A stretch of 64,000 bases of DNA from Pogostemon cablin (Eukaryota > Streptophyta > Magnoliopsida > Lamiales > Lamiaceae). Below, piece after piece: positions 33,171 to 46,500 of this stretch. Each line of letters starts with the position of its first letter. Positions within the stretch are counted from its first letter, which is position 1. A program made the translations under genes and the position numbers. Under the pieces are notes generated by a model that worked only from the letters and a program-made list of their open reading frames with translations, ran no database searches and was not told where the DNA came from. Location of the stretch: assembly GCA_023678885.1 (NCBI GenBank), contig CM042965.1, forward strand, positions 33,709,777-33,773,776, given 5' to 3'.

Positions 33171-34321
33171 CAAGGACGAAAATATCCCGATGTATCCACG
33201 ATATATCCATTTTTTAGAGTATCGATATCGATATGGAGAAAAAAGTATTTCTTTTCTGATATTGAGGATAAATCGAGAAATATCGGTAACAATATCGATA
33301 TCGAATTGTCACAGTTCAAATTTTTCTAGATTTCGTGATATATCGAGGAAATATCGATACAATATCAATAAAATATGGAGGATATATAAAAAATATCAAA
33401 AAATTATCTATAATTTTTAAAAAATAAAATAAATTTTTATTTAATTTTTACTAACCAAATATAATTTTTTTATTAATATGTTTCCTTTTAAAAAATAAAA
33501 TAAAATATAGTAACACTTGCAAAACCATCTCATGGTGAGATTGTTTTACGTTTAATTAATTAATTGTCACTTTTTATTAAAATTGTTATCACTTTTCATT
33601 AACATTATTATGACTAAGTAAATCAAGAGGGTTCACGTACACAGTATATTGTGATTAGACGGCACATTCAGAACTATTTTCAGAATTTCTCTAATTTGAT
33701 GAGCTGGTACCAATAATGTTTAGATCTAGATGACATGGCATGTTTTACATTTGAGTCTCATAAATCATCATTTTGGTATTAGTTACTCCCTCCATCCCAT
33801 AGAAGTTGTGACATTTTTCTTTTTGGGTTGTCCCACAGAAGTTGTCACATTCCTTTTAAAGCATATGAGATCCACACAAAAAATATTAACATATTCACAT
33901 GGACCCACACACACCACTAATACACCTACCCATTACACATTAAATATTATTTCTCTCACTTCACTTTACATTAAAATATTATATTCATTAATCTCCATGC
34001 CCAAAAAAATATAACACCTTTAATGGGACGGAGGGAGTATTATGTATTAAACAATATGACTCAAAATTATTTAAATATGTTGTTATTAATTTGCTTATCA
34101 TGTGTTATGAGTTTTATTGAGATTTTAAAATGTATTTATATATTAAAATTAGTTATAATGTATTAAAAAGTTAATTAATTAATTTTCTTCTATTATTTTT
34201 CAAGTTTTCGTGATTTTTTAAATTTTTACCGATATCGATATCGATATTCGATATATCCATCGAATATTCATAAATTTGAGGTACCGATATTTTTTTACCA
34301 ATATCGATATTTTCATCCTTG
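33171..34321. mobile_element. hAT-like nonautonomous element in WAT1 intron 1 (unit 2 copy)
   Basis: Starts CAAGGACGAAAATATCCCGA and ends ATATTTTCATCCTTG, forming terminal inverted repeats. The flanking 8-mers CACTCCAT and CCCTCCAC match at 6 of 8 positions, consistent with an aged 8-bp hAT target duplication. Without the nested MITE it is about 897 bp, matching the unit 1 copy (900 bp). No transposase frame is present. Confidence 0.7.
33786..34037. mobile_element. Stowaway-like MITE nested in the hAT-like element (unit 2 only)
   Basis: Starts CTCCCTCCATCCCATAGAAG and ends TGGGACGGAGGGAG, TA at both sides, 252 bp. Unit 1 has the uninterrupted site TATTAATTATTATG at about 29990-30003, so a clear empty/filled pair exists and the TA target duplication is confirmed. 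Confidence 0.93.
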
Positions 34322-34344
34322 CCCTCCACAAAACTCTATGATCT

Positions 34345-35655
34345 ATATTTTTTTTACTCAGGGGAAGAAGATCAAGAATGACGTTAATCACTTTTTTGAA
34401 GATTATGATGTTGAGTCTGGTGGGGTGAGTGAGTTTATTTTTGTTACTGTAAGTATTTGGAGTAACAACCTACTCATCTTCTACCTTTGTTTCCCCTGTT
34501 TCCTTTTTAAAAGGCGGTGGGTTCCCAAATCTCTTCTTTCTGAGGATTAAGTACACCACCGCTACTTATGCTGCCCGCCGCCTCTTTTTTGATGGCCGTG
34601 TGTCTCAAGCAGCGTTTTTAAAATCGGACCGGACTGGCCAGTTTAACCGGTTCAATCGAGAATCGGTGCCGGCACCGGTCCGGAACTATCCCTAAAATTA
34701 CTTTTGCAATTGGATCAGAATAAATCGTTCAAAATCGGTCAAAACTGGAAAACCGATGAAATTGGAAAACCACCAGTTTTTATTAAAATTGCGTCACTTT
34801 CATACAAATCCTTCTATCCATTATATTAAAAGGATTGAAATCATTAAAAAAAAAAAGAATGACCCATTGAATACAAAAGGAAATCACACTGATCTAATAT
34901 AAAAATATAAAATCCTCTTTTCGGAGACTGATCTACAGAGGAAATACATAGATCTATTTGGAGAAACATTGAGTCTGAGAAGTCACCACGACCTCCACGA
35001 TTCTGATGCAAACTTGGGGGCCTCGACGACCTCCAAGAATCTGTTGCAATTTAGGTGCTCAACGAATAAAAGAGAGAGAAGAGTGAGAGACGAGAGAAAA
35101 GGGTGAACGAAAGAGAAACGGTGTTGCAAAATGTAACCCTAATTGATGAGTAGTATTTTTAGTTGTTATTTTTTTTAATAAATAAACCTGCAGTGGGCTT
35201 TAAATTTTAAAATGAAGCTTTGCTTTTTCTAATTGGCTTGGCTAGTTATTAGTTCAATCAATTATAAACAAGTATTAAATAAATTATTTATTATATATTA
35301 TTATTATTTTGAAATATAATTAAAAATATATTAATTTAATTTTTCTGATTGATCCGCCGGTTAAATCGGTTGGACCAGTTGGACCTCGAACCGTTGTCTT
35401 CACCGGTTCGATCTCCAGTCTGGTTATAAAAACATTGGCCTCAGGTACACTTAATCTCAAGTTGAAACGTAAATTATTTATAGTATGATTCTGAAATAAT
35501 TAATTAGTTGTTGGATCTATCAGTCTGATTGTAGATTGGAACAGTTTCAGTTGCGCGAGATCCGAAGTGGTGCAAAGGTGTTGGGCACCTTGGCCACGGT
35601 CGAAGGTGCCCTGATCATGACTCTGATCACCGGGCCGTACATCCCTCTGCCGTGA
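34345..35655 (+). pseudogene. WAT1-related transporter remnant, unit 2
   Basis: Parallel to the unit 1 remnant. LRIKYTTATYA is seen at about 34530-34580, followed by small indels that change the frame (CTGCCCGCCGCC in place of CCG). An 828-bp hAT-like insertion follows. Then an exon at 35535-35655 encodes LEQFQLREIRSGAKVLGTL, ATVEGALIMTLITGP and an early TGA. The stop is at the same codon in both units, so truncation preceded the duplication. Confidence 0.7.
34610..35437. mobile_element. hAT-type nonautonomous element with CAGCGTTTTTA / TAAAAACATTG ends
   Basis: 828 bp. The left end CAGCGTTTTTAAAA and the reverse complement of the right end (CAATGTTTTTATAA) form terminal inverted repeats. 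The flanking 8-mers GTCTCAAG and GCCTCAGG match at 6 of 8. Unit 1 has the empty site TGTGTCTCGGGTACACTTAA at about 30570. No transposase frame. Internal sequence includes AACCGGTTCAAT-like motifs near both ends. Confidence 0.8.
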
Positions 35656-35987
35656 ACCTAACTATAATTATTCGAGAGTATATAAAAATTTAACTTAATT
35701 ATAATTATTCAATTCTTATATTTAAAGATAAATTTTAAAATGCTCAAAATAACGAAAATATTTTAACGTGATTTGTAAATTGATTTAAAAATTTTAATCA
35801 AATCATAAATATACACAATCGAGTCAAAAAATTTATTCAACCTAATCATAAATATTTACAATTGAACTATAAATATTTGCAATTAAAATATTTATTTTAA
35901 TCAAATCAACAATTGAGTCATGATAATTTTTATGAAATTGAATATTTCTAACAAATAAATGTAAAAAAATACTATTAACATAATGGG

Positions 35988-35994
<7 letters not shown>

Positions 35995-36084
<90 letters not shown>
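35995..36084. repeat. (AT)n microsatellite
   Basis: About 45 AT units upstream of the third promoter copy, paralogous to the short TATATATA tracts at 31128-31168. Confidence 0.97.
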
Positions 36085-36086
<2 letters not shown>

Positions 36087-36314
36087 TTTAAATGGGAAGA
36101 GGAAAAAAATTAAGAAAATAAAATAAATAATTAAAATTAAAACTAAAAAGAAAATCAGTAAGGTTCTACTCATCTTCCTATATATACACACACTGTAACC
36201 CTTGAGCCATCTTACTGTAAAACTTCCAACAACCAACCAAAACTAGTGAAGAGTAGCTCCCTTCTCATCTCTCCAAAATTTCCAACAATTAGTGAAAAAA
36301 CTAAAATGAGGGGA

Positions 36315-37094
36315 ATACGATGATGCATAATGGATATACAGAGGAACTGGCTGATAAGTATGTTAGACCATCACAAGTTGCGACTGCTCTAATGGCATTA
36401 ATAAAAGAGGAAAACGAGTTGAATATGAGCACTATGCACAACATAATAGATGATTTTAGTACTATGAGGTATTTTAGAATTAAGGGGGGAGAAAGGCTCC
36501 AACGGTTACTCCAGTTAAGTGGATACCACCCCAGGCAGGTTGGGTTAAAGCCAATGTTGATGGATTTGCAGGAGGAACGCCAGGGGTGATGTCGGGCGGA
36601 GGGTTGTTTCGTAATTGTAGAGGATTTCCGATGGGTGGCTTTAGTTCTGGAATCGGTCATGGGTTTGCAATGGAGACTGAATTAGTAGCAGCATGTATGG
36701 CAATTGAGTTGGCTAGTGAAAGGGGGTGGACTAGGCTTTGGGTTGAAACAGACTCTACGTATGTATTGCATGCTTTTGATCATGATCATCCAATTATTCA
36801 GTGGAGAATTTTATCAAGATGGAGGAGAGCTATAGATATTATACAGCAAATTCACTTTCGTGTGAGTTATATATATCGTGAAGCAAACTCCGCTGCTGAT
36901 GCGTTGGCGACGATTGGAGGTGTGTTTACTAGGCACAATTATTTACCTTCGCACACGAATGGAATTCTTTCCCATGACATGAACCGTGAATACTTTAGGT
37001 TTAAATAGGGTGAGTCCTAATCAGTTTAGAACATCTTTGTACTTTTGATCTTTGTACTTTTTATTTTTCATCTTTAATAATATGAATTATTAGC
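36315..37094 (+). mobile_element. 5'-truncated L1-type LINE with RNase H domain
   Basis: A 780-bp insertion flanked by a 14-bp target duplication, CTAAAATGAGGGGA (36301-36314 and 37095-37108). Unit 1 shows the single-copy site at about 31370. It encodes the end of the RT ORF (MHNIIDDFSTMRYFRIKG), one frameshift, and then a type I RNase H domain of the RVT_3 kind: KWIPPQAGWVKANVDG, GGGLFRNCRG, METELVAACMAIELA, VETDSTYVLHAF and YREANSAADALA. The D, E, D acidic residues are visible. The stop is at 37006-37008, followed by a tail with two TTTGTACTTTT motifs and AATAATATGAA. Target-primed retrotransposition explains the structure. It is recent because the target duplication is exact. Confidence 0.9.
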
Positions 37095-37099
37095 CTAAA

Positions 37100-37420
37100 A
37101 TGAGGGGAGAATTGTTGATTTTTTTGTTCTATTCAGCCTATATTTTTTTTTTTAAAAAAATTAGAACAAATTTTCAAACGGATAAAAAATTTCTTTTATT
37201 CAGCCTACATATCTTCAATTCGACTAAAATGGTTTGTTCTATTCGACCTATATTTTTTTCCCAAAAAAAATTAGAAAATTTTTTCATACGAATAAATTTT
37301 TTCTTCTATTTACATGTCTTTTATTCAGCACAAATGGTTGTTCTATTCGGTCTATATATTTTTCCCCCAAAAAACCGTAAAATGTATCTTTTTACATTTT
37401 TATAAATAAATACATTCATG
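37100..37420. repeat. TTCTATTCGGCC tandem repeat block (copy 2)
   Basis: Paralogue of 31378-31800 with the same unit order and a few deletions. The open frames within are not convincing genes. Confidence 0.7.
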
Positions 37421-37625
37421 AGGCATGTAAAAGCAACAAATTAATGCATTCAGTAGACTGTAAAATAAATTATTGTACTTTGGTACTTTTTGATCAAAAA
37501 GAGAGGCATCAGATTCCTTAACATGTGATTAGTGGGTCCCTTTCAAAGGGCATTTTGGCCACTTTCAATAAAAGTGGTTAGAATAAATTGTTTTTAAGTG
37601 AAAGTGGCTAATATGTGCCATTTCC

Positions 37626-37631
<6 letters not shown>

Positions 37632-37712
<81 letters not shown>
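37632..37712. repeat. (AT)n microsatellite
   Basis: About 40 AT units, paralogous to 31973-32051. Confidence 0.97.
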
Positions 37713-37716
<4 letters not shown>

Positions 37717-38257
37717 TATTTCTTTATGCTCTATGAAAATGCAATTTATGCAAACTAATGAAATTGAAAAAATCTTCAATTTATTGCTTCCATTCAAATT
37801 AATATCCCTTATGCTATACCTCTAAATTCTAATATCAAAAGAATATTAATTTTTTTAAACTCAAAATGTAATGGAATAAATTGTTCCAATATTTTTAGCA
37901 TTTTTTAACTGTTTTTTTAAGAGTATATAAAAATTTAACCTAATTATAATTATTCAATGCTTATATGCAAAGATAAATTTTAAAATGCTCAAAATAACAA
38001 AATATATATTTTTAACACGCTTTGTAAATTGATTTAAAATTTTTAATCGAGTCATATATATGTACAATTGAGTCAAAAAAATATTCAACCTAATCATAAA
38101 TATTTACAACTGAACTATATACATTTGCAATCAAGATATTTATTTTAACCAAATCAACAATTGAGTCAAGATTATTTTTACGAAAATTGAATATTTCTAA
38201 CAAATAAATGTAAAAAAAATGCTATTAATATATTGGGTCAATTTTCCCATTAGTTCT

Positions 38258-38270
38258 CATATATATATAA

Positions 38271-38360
<90 letters not shown>
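38258..38360. repeat. (AT)n microsatellite at the end of unit 2
   Basis: About 50 AT units with one GT interruption near the start. Homology to the other promoter blocks ends here: the GGTTTAAATGGGAAGAGG sequence expected next is absent, so this tract marks the duplication breakpoint. Confidence 0.95.
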
Positions 38361-39030
<670 letters not shown>

Positions 39031-39449
39031 GAAAAAATTACTAATAGGTACACACTCTATACCTTAATTATTACTAGATACATTGATTTAAAATAATTAC
39101 TATCATATACAAAATATTTAAGTAAAAAACCAAATATAACCCTAAATCCATACACTTTTAAATCACGAACTCTAAACCCCACCCACCGCCGGACCACCAC
39201 TGCCGCCGGAGCACTGCCGGACCGCCGCCGCCGTCGCCGGAGCTTTGCCGGACCATCACACTTTTTTGCTACACACACTTTTTTTACTGCACACACTTTG
39301 CTGCACACGAACTTTTGTTGCACACAACATTTATGTGCAGCACATTGTAGGGGTAATATTGAAATATCACTATATATTTTTGTAGTTAGTAGTAATATTT
39401 TTGTATGTTTGTATCTCATTGTAATTAAGGGTTTTTTTTTTATCCTCCC
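39031..39449. mobile_element. Non-autonomous Mutator-like element with exact 9-bp TSD
   Basis: 419 bp flanked by TATTATATA at 39022-39030 and 39450-39458. The left end is GAAAAAATTACTAATAGGTA, the right end reads inward as GGGAGGATAAAAAAAAAACC and then CTTAATTACAATGAGATACA, pairing with the left subterminal. The centre is GC-rich with repeated GCCGGACCACC-type motifs (39180-39250), followed by repeats of TGCACACACTTT. It matches the element at 49005-49566 over most of its length. 9-bp duplications are the hallmark of Mutator-type transposition. No transposase is encoded. Confidence 0.88.
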
Positions 39450-39554
39450 TATTATATAAAATAAAATTTGTGTGGATACTAATTCCATTATTGTAAAATT
39501 ATTATCATAAATAAACATCTCCTCCTAGTATATATAAACGTACATTGTCATTAT

Positions 39555-42045
39555 AATTTCAACATTCAAAACATTCAAGATAGAAAAAGTTGAGCGATTC
39601 ATTAAAATTAATAATATAATGATTAACGTCACGCTTCTATTGTTGATTTAACTCATGCGAGGGCACTATGGACAATTACGGGGAGGGTTATTCGATAAAG
39701 GATTGCATCACATCGGAATAATTTAAAGGAGGTTACATATTTCAATGTCGTTCTTATGGATGAACAAGTATTGGTCTATCTTTCGTTATATAAATTAATT
39801 AATAAATATTATCCTTAATTTTTTTAATTTGTTTTCAAATTATAGGGCTAAAAATTAAAGGATATATCGTGGATAAATCTTTGCAATGGTTAAAAGAGGA
39901 TGATATCGTCAGTATTTCAAACTATAAAGTTGTGGTGAATCAACAAGATTTTCTAACAGCTCAGCATGACTATAGGATTAAATTTCATATATTTACAGTG
40001 TTTAGAGGATGCACTACAGTGATTATACCTAAATATGAGTTTGATTTCATTCTGTTTATCTCAATATTACAAAATAGAGTGGAAGAATCAAACTTGATTG
40101 GTAAGTTAAATTTATTATCATTTTGTGTGTGTTGTTTTGAACTTCCTACTTACCTGCCCCATTCTGTCTTTTGAGATTTGCAGCTTACGAAATATAGATG
40201 GTTCTAAGAGTGATATATTAGATTCACATTATTTCTACTATGTAAAAATACATAAATTTTAGTTGCGATTATTTACTAATTTTTTTAATTATAGATATTA
40301 TTAGATAAATGACTGATGTCAGTAAAGTATGTTACACTAAGGGTAATCCATCTAAAAGGAGTATCAAAATGGATCTCAGTGATGCTAAATATATCTTTTT
40401 TATTTTATTTTTTATTTTTGAATACTCAAAGACGGCAAAATCTGGTGGTGTTGTGTTAATTTTGAGGTTTGCTAAAATTTACAAATAGAATGGTTAGTGA
40501 TATGAATTATATAATAATAATAATGTATTAATTAAAAAAATTAAAATTATTAATATGACTCACTTTTTTTTCTCTACATTATTATTAGATTATTTGAAGA
40601 TGTTCAATTCGTACTATTCAAGTCGAATTATTTTGAATGATGACGGTGTTGATGAGATTCAAAAATTCAAATTCAAGTACTTTCTTCTAATCTACGCAGT
40701 AGATAAATATTTACTTCTTAGGTTTAATTTTTTCACATGAATTCTTATTCTATTTTTTTTCTACATAATAGTATATTAACATTGATGATAACTAAGAGCA
40801 ATTATTTTTCAAATATTTCACTTCAAAACAATTCAATTGAATCCAATGAAGATTCAATTTTATCGAATGTAAAAACAATAGCTGGATTAATCAAGACTGA
40901 AAAGGTAATATATAATCTCTTCATAGTAATTTTATTTTGGTTAATGCGCTTGCAAGTGGCCTTCGATTGTTTGTTTTATTTGTTGCATCAAGTGATATTG
41001 CTTCTTTATTATTACCCAATGGACAACACATTCTAAATTTGAAATCCTTCTATTAGTAAATGAAGACTCTACTTACTATATTAAGCTAGGAACAGAATTA
41101 TTAGAATTAATTAAGCAGACAAAACTTTTTATTTGGGATAAAACTCTAAATTGATATTGTTTCGATGCATTTGATAGAAGTTTAAATGATATTTTGAGAT
41201 GTAGAAGAAATATGCAGATTTGCCATTAGGTGGAAAGACAATTGTCTTTGGAGGTGATTTTAAAAAAATCTTATCGGTACTTACTAAGGGTACAAGAGAA
41301 CAAATTATGTATGCCACAGTAACATCTTCTTATCTTTGGAAATATTGTAAGGTGCTTAAGTTAACAAGGAACAGGAGATTGCAGAGTCAAAGCTCCGGCA
41401 TCGAAAAATCTAAATAGGAGATTGAAGAATTTTCAAGATGGACTTTGAGCTTAGAAGATGAAAATCTAGGAGAAAGAACAGATTTCGGAGAGAATATTGA
41501 AATTCTAGATGATCTATTATTGGAAAATGTACAAGATCCCCTGGATTCTATTGTTGAGTACATTTATTCATCTGTTACTTTCGATTACAAAAATTTACAC
41601 TACTTTGAAAATAAGGCGATTCTTGCACCAACACATCAAATTGTTGAGTTCATAAATAAAAATATGTTGTCTCGAATTCTAGGCGTAGAGATGGAATATT
41701 TGAGTTCATATAGTGTGTCCAAATTAGATGGGGTCACAAGTAACAATGAGAATCTTTACTCAGTAGAGTTTCTAAATTCTATAAGTGTTTAGGACTTCCA
41801 AAGCACATATTGAAGCTTAAGAATGGAGTACCGATAATGCTTATCAGAAACATCGATCAAAGATCTGAATTGTGCAATATTACAAGATTAATTGTGATAA
41901 AGATGGGAAATCACGTTATACAAGAGAAAATAACTTGTGGGAATAACATTGGAAATATTCTCTACATACCAAAGAGGACTTTTACTTCTTCTGATGGTAG
42001 CACAATGATCAAATTCAATAGAAGAAAATTCCCTGTGGTATTGTT
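39555..42045 (+). pseudogene. Helitron remnant: RPA-like and PIF1-type helicase pieces
   Basis: The left part carries RPA70-type OB-fold segments in several exons: GRVIR, then HRNNLKEVTYFNVVLMDEQ with an in-frame stop before it (about 39660-39765), DKSLQWLKEDDIVSISNYKV (39869-40100) and KTIAGLIKTEK (about 40870-40905). The right part carries the end of the Helitron helicase: LFIWD and YCFDAFDRSLNDIL (41120-41200), ADLPLGGKTIVFGGDF (about 41215-41270), NKAILAPT-like ENKAILAPTHQIVEFINK, and GLPKHILKLKNGVPIMLIRN with NITRLIV and FNRRKFPVVL (41790-42045). Stops and frameshifts separate the blocks and the Rep domain is absent. The final helicase motif is cut off by an LTR at 42046. It is derived from an autonomous Helitron; host Pif1 is less likely given the RPA piece. 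Confidence 0.85.
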
Positions 42046-42686
42046 GGCATTCGATCATTTGGTTAACATGAACCGTTAGGGTTCCATACGTCTCTAATCT
42101 AGCGGAAGCAAGAAAATAAAGAAACATATTACCTTTCATCAGGGTATGTTGAAGAAGATGAATTCTCGTCTGCAGCCTGCGCAACCTCACCGTTTTGGGC
42201 ATAACTCTCTCGTTTGATCTCCAATTTTAGTGATCTATATGCCAAAACGATCCTCTCTTCAGTGTCTTTCCAATAGTGTATCACACGTTCAGTTATGAGT
42301 TCTGTAATATTTTAAAAAAATCATACAAATTGACAGACAACAGCAGCAAACAACCTTTCAATCTTTTGCTGTATTCCCAAGTCCAATCTCGACGTCATGT
42401 GGGCGACGATCTTTGATATCTTCTCAATCTGCTATTCCCTCACCCTCCTTATAGTATTAGGCATGATTTACTTTTCAGTTAGGGTTTTCGGACAGCTGAT
42501 ATGACTTATATATGGGCTACAGCAGGGACCATGAGGAGAAATTAGAGTTGGGCCTCCATTGGGCTTAAGTATCCAAACTTAGTCCAAAGCTTATACTTAA
42601 GTCCAATAATAATAATATATACCACTAAAATATTATTACTGCACTACCGTTCTAATCCTATAATAACGTTATGTGCTCCTTCTTAT
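42046..42686. mobile_element. Copia-type LTR fragment inserted in the Helitron helicase
   Basis: Starts TGTTGGCATTCGATCATTTG directly after helicase codons and follows the 12677-13340 LTR to TGCTCCTTCTTAT, about 640 bp, with roughly 85-90 percent identity by eye. It is then interrupted by CACTA sequence. The remaining 750 bp of the LTR are not found in this window. Confidence 0.85.
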
Positions 42687-43234
42687 CACTACAACATAAG
42701 TGACATTAAGTAACATTAAAAAATATTACTTAATAGTAAAAAAAAATTATCATAGGTCTTAAGTAATATTTTTTTCGGTGTCGCTATTGCCCCTATAACC
42801 TAATGTTACACATTCAAACTTTTGATAACACTTCAAATATGAATGTATCAATTGTAACATATTGTGGTAATACTTATTAAAATGTTACATATACTTTAAT
42901 GTAACACTTAATTTTCATAATGTAACATTTTTTTGTTTACACTTTTGAATATAACATAACATTGTGTACAATATTTTGTTAACACTTTTAATTATAACGT
43001 AACACTAATTATATTATTTTGTTAATACTTTTTAATATATCATAACATTAATTACATTATTTTGGTAACATTTTTTAAATATAAGTGTAACATTAATTAC
43101 ATAATAATTGTATCACTTTTCAAATGTAATGTAACACTTTTGTAAAACAATTAAGTAACATATATGGTTACATTTTTAATATTTATGAAATATTTAATAA
43201 TAATATTATTATTAATAATAAATAAATAATAAGA

Positions 43235-43285
<51 letters not shown>

Positions 43286-43500
43286 TATCCATAATATACC
43301 TGTAAAATAAAAATAGATGATAAACTTAATTTAATATATATCAATAAATATCCAAAGTAAATATTAAATCATCAATTTGTCCAAAACATGGTAAATATTT
43401 AATGTTATCTAAATTTCATATAATATGACTAATAATGTATTGATGTCAATAATATATAAAATATATTCTCTTCATCTTGCAATTCTCTTGTTCCAAAATC
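42687..43500. mobile_element. CACTA (En/Spm) transposon terminus with subterminal repeats
   Basis: Starts CACTACAACATAAGTGACAT inside the LTR, next to TAT, a possible 3-bp target duplication. The first 500 bp are crowded with TGTAACA/TAACATT-type 9- to 12-mers in both orientations and GTGTCGCTATTGCCCC, as in the subterminal transposase-binding regions of CACTA elements. An (ATT)n tract follows at about 43231-43285. The matching opposite terminus was not found, so the full extent is unknown and may be interrupted by the Mutator-like element on the right. Confidence 0.8.
43231..43285. repeat. (ATT)n microsatellite
   Basis: About 17 ATT units within the CACTA subterminal region. Confidence 0.93.
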
Positions 43501-46500
43501 AATCATCACCACGCTCAAGTTCATCTTCCATGTTTGCTTCATCATCGTTGTCTTCATTACCTTGAATGAAGAACTTAAACATTATGAAGAAAGTACAGTC
43601 GAAGTCATCAAATATATTTTGAGATAAAAGAAGAAAAACACAGCCAAATGTAGCCTTTAGATACTTAAGCCTGCGAAATGTAAATAAAAAAATTATTATT
43701 GTTCAATAACAAAATTCAGGGCTCATAATAACTTTAGTACTTTGGCTACACAAGAATCCTAAAAACATTATACTATATGTTAAGGGAGTTCCCTGGTTAA
43801 GAGAAACACAAGGTTCACGGGAGGTGTAGGGGGAGAATGTTTTACTAAGATAAGAAATATTCTCAATAATTCCAAGGGTAAAACTTTTTAAAGAAGTCCA
43901 TTCCTTAGTTTCAATTTAACAGTGTTATTTAGATTCCAGTAAAACATATAAAAAGTCTTGTAAGTTAAGAAGCAACGCAATATAAATCAAGAAACTGCAC
44001 TTGAAATGCAGAAGCACATGATATGCAACAGTTAAATTATAAAATTTGTACCCAATAACTAAAAACAACCAATGAAAATTAGATACTCCCTACAAACAGA
44101 TAACTTTGTAGAATTATCATTCAGTTATATGAGCAACACTTTATATTGGGATATCTAGGTTAAGACAGAGAACAATAAGTATTATACAGATAAAAATTAA
44201 GATAACAAAACAGAAAGAGAATAAATAAAAAAATTTATGATAGGAGCAATACTCACATAGCTAAAATGTATAAAAAACACACATAATTTTTAAATGATGC
44301 ATTAAGTACATATTACCATCTACACATCATGCAACTCTATTTTAATTCCATATAATTCTGCCCTCAAAACACACAACAAAACTGCAGTTGTGAGTCTTGA
44401 CTAATATAGCAATTTTGAGTATCAATCCATATAAGGAAAATGCCAATGAAGGCTCCACGGCTCGTAAAATGGAAACGTCAATACTAAATATTGACACCAT
44501 GCTTCGAAATATTCAAGTGATAGTAAAAAAAAAGCATAACACGTAGGCTGATGCCAATTTCACTGTATAAAATGCCAAGTCTTTTATTCTGCTGCAAGAT
44601 TCTAAATCTCTGATTTCCCTTCATAAGAAAATAAAAGTAGTAGCCATACCAATGCCAATAACTACCAATTAAAGATCAAAGATCATGAAAATAGAGCATT
44701 ACAATATTCTGGTGCTAGATTCTAAACCTCTAGCTCGTTGTTTAAATATTTTATTATAAAGTTTCATTTTTTAATCTTGTCTCCTTCACTGTAGTACCAT
44801 ACTTTCATGTAAATCACAAATTTCCACCACATTCTAGGACACTATCTACTCTCAATACCCAAACCAGTAATAAGTAAACACTACTGTACAATCATTGTCT
44901 ACTCTCAAAACCCAAACCAAGAATATGAGTGTATGCTACTCTCAATACCCCAACCACTAAATAAGTAAACAGTTGAAACAATAAATAGGGTGGGTATTCA
45001 TATGCCAAATAAAATATAAAATGTAACAATTAACGAAATGTAACTGATTACCTGACATGACTCCAAATGATTAATGCTTTTAGTAGAAATTCCATTGAGT
45101 AGAAAGTTGGATGGTCATCAAGGGATGGGGCGACACGTGCAAGAATGTCAGAGGGAAGAACTTCTTGCAAGACTTTTATAACTCCAATGACAGTATCTTT
45201 AATGACATCAGATTTATATGGCTGTAGAAACTCATCTGAAATTAAAACACTTGAGAGTTTTGATACTCCCTTTGGTCTCTTGATACACCTGCCTGTAAGT
45301 CGACTACGTCTTTCGAGCAGCTCCTCTATCTAATTTCGATAAAATTCATCATAATATTATGCCATATGATTAAAATCAATAATATAAAATACTTGTGCTT
45401 ACATTGTCATGTTGAATCAGTTCACTAGTTTTGTATTTTTTGTCAGCTGTCCTTTTATGAGTTTCTTTGTACAATGCTGCTTCTGATGGTGAGGTCTTTT
45501 CACTTAGTTCCTACCACAAATATCCACGAATCATGTTGAAAAAAATAGGTAAGATAGATTTTAATTGAACATACTCAAGCACATGTAGTTGATGTAGATG
45601 TAAGCTAGATGAAGCATTATAAACCATCCTCATAACATCTTTATATAATATTATAGACATTTGTAATATAGATAAGAGTGGATATTGGTCTATCTTAGAT
45701 CAAAGCACAAAGTCAAAGTTGGACTTAATATAATATTCACTCACAAATTTATTATTTTCAATAACAATGATAAGGAATTCAATGTAAGAGTCAACACAGA
45801 AAATATTTACAATAATGGTATAGCCTTATGACATGATGGATCCTAATATATCAAGAGCAGACTGAGTTAGATGTAACTAATAGATTTAATATTAATTTAA
45901 TTAGGTAATAGTGCTCATACGATATAAGAATCATATATAATTCATAATTACCAGCTTAAGACGCTTTCTCGGAAAAGAAATAGGACATGCAGTGTGTCTG
46001 TCCTTTTGAGTTTCTCTAATTTTCCTTTTCTTATCACTAAGATCCTGTATGTCATTCTAGTAAATAATTTTTTTCAAAACATGTCAATTCTACACGAAAA
46101 ACTCGAAGAAGAGGACGGGCAACACAAAGGGGAACATATATTTATTACACTACCTAAAACTTCTTCAATAATTACTTACTTATTACACTAGTTTTATTCA
46201 TGATAAAATATATTTATTACTTATTTTATTAGAATTGATTAAATATCCACATATTCAACTTTAAACTCTTGTCAGTGATACTTTATTTATGTCATTCAAT
46301 CCAAGGATAAGATAATTAATTAATTACGACATAAAAAGCAATCTCAATTATATTTTATACATATGGGGTATTAATTTAATACGTGTAAGAAACTGCATGT
46401 GAGATTATTTATCCTATTGTAAATATATGTCAGTAAACAATATCTCACAATACTTACCTGAATCACTTTTAATTTTCAATACTTGATTAAATCCTCAAAA

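Larger units (their letters stand above)
33171..38360. repeat. Tandem segmental duplication, unit 2
   Basis: Repeats the block order of unit 1: hAT-like element and WAT1 exon remnants (33171-35675), promoter block (35676-36305), spacer block (37095-37920), promoter block truncated inside its AT tract (37921-38360). It is longer than unit 1 because of three insertions: a MITE at 33786, an hAT-like element at 34610 and a LINE at 36315. Confidence 0.8.
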
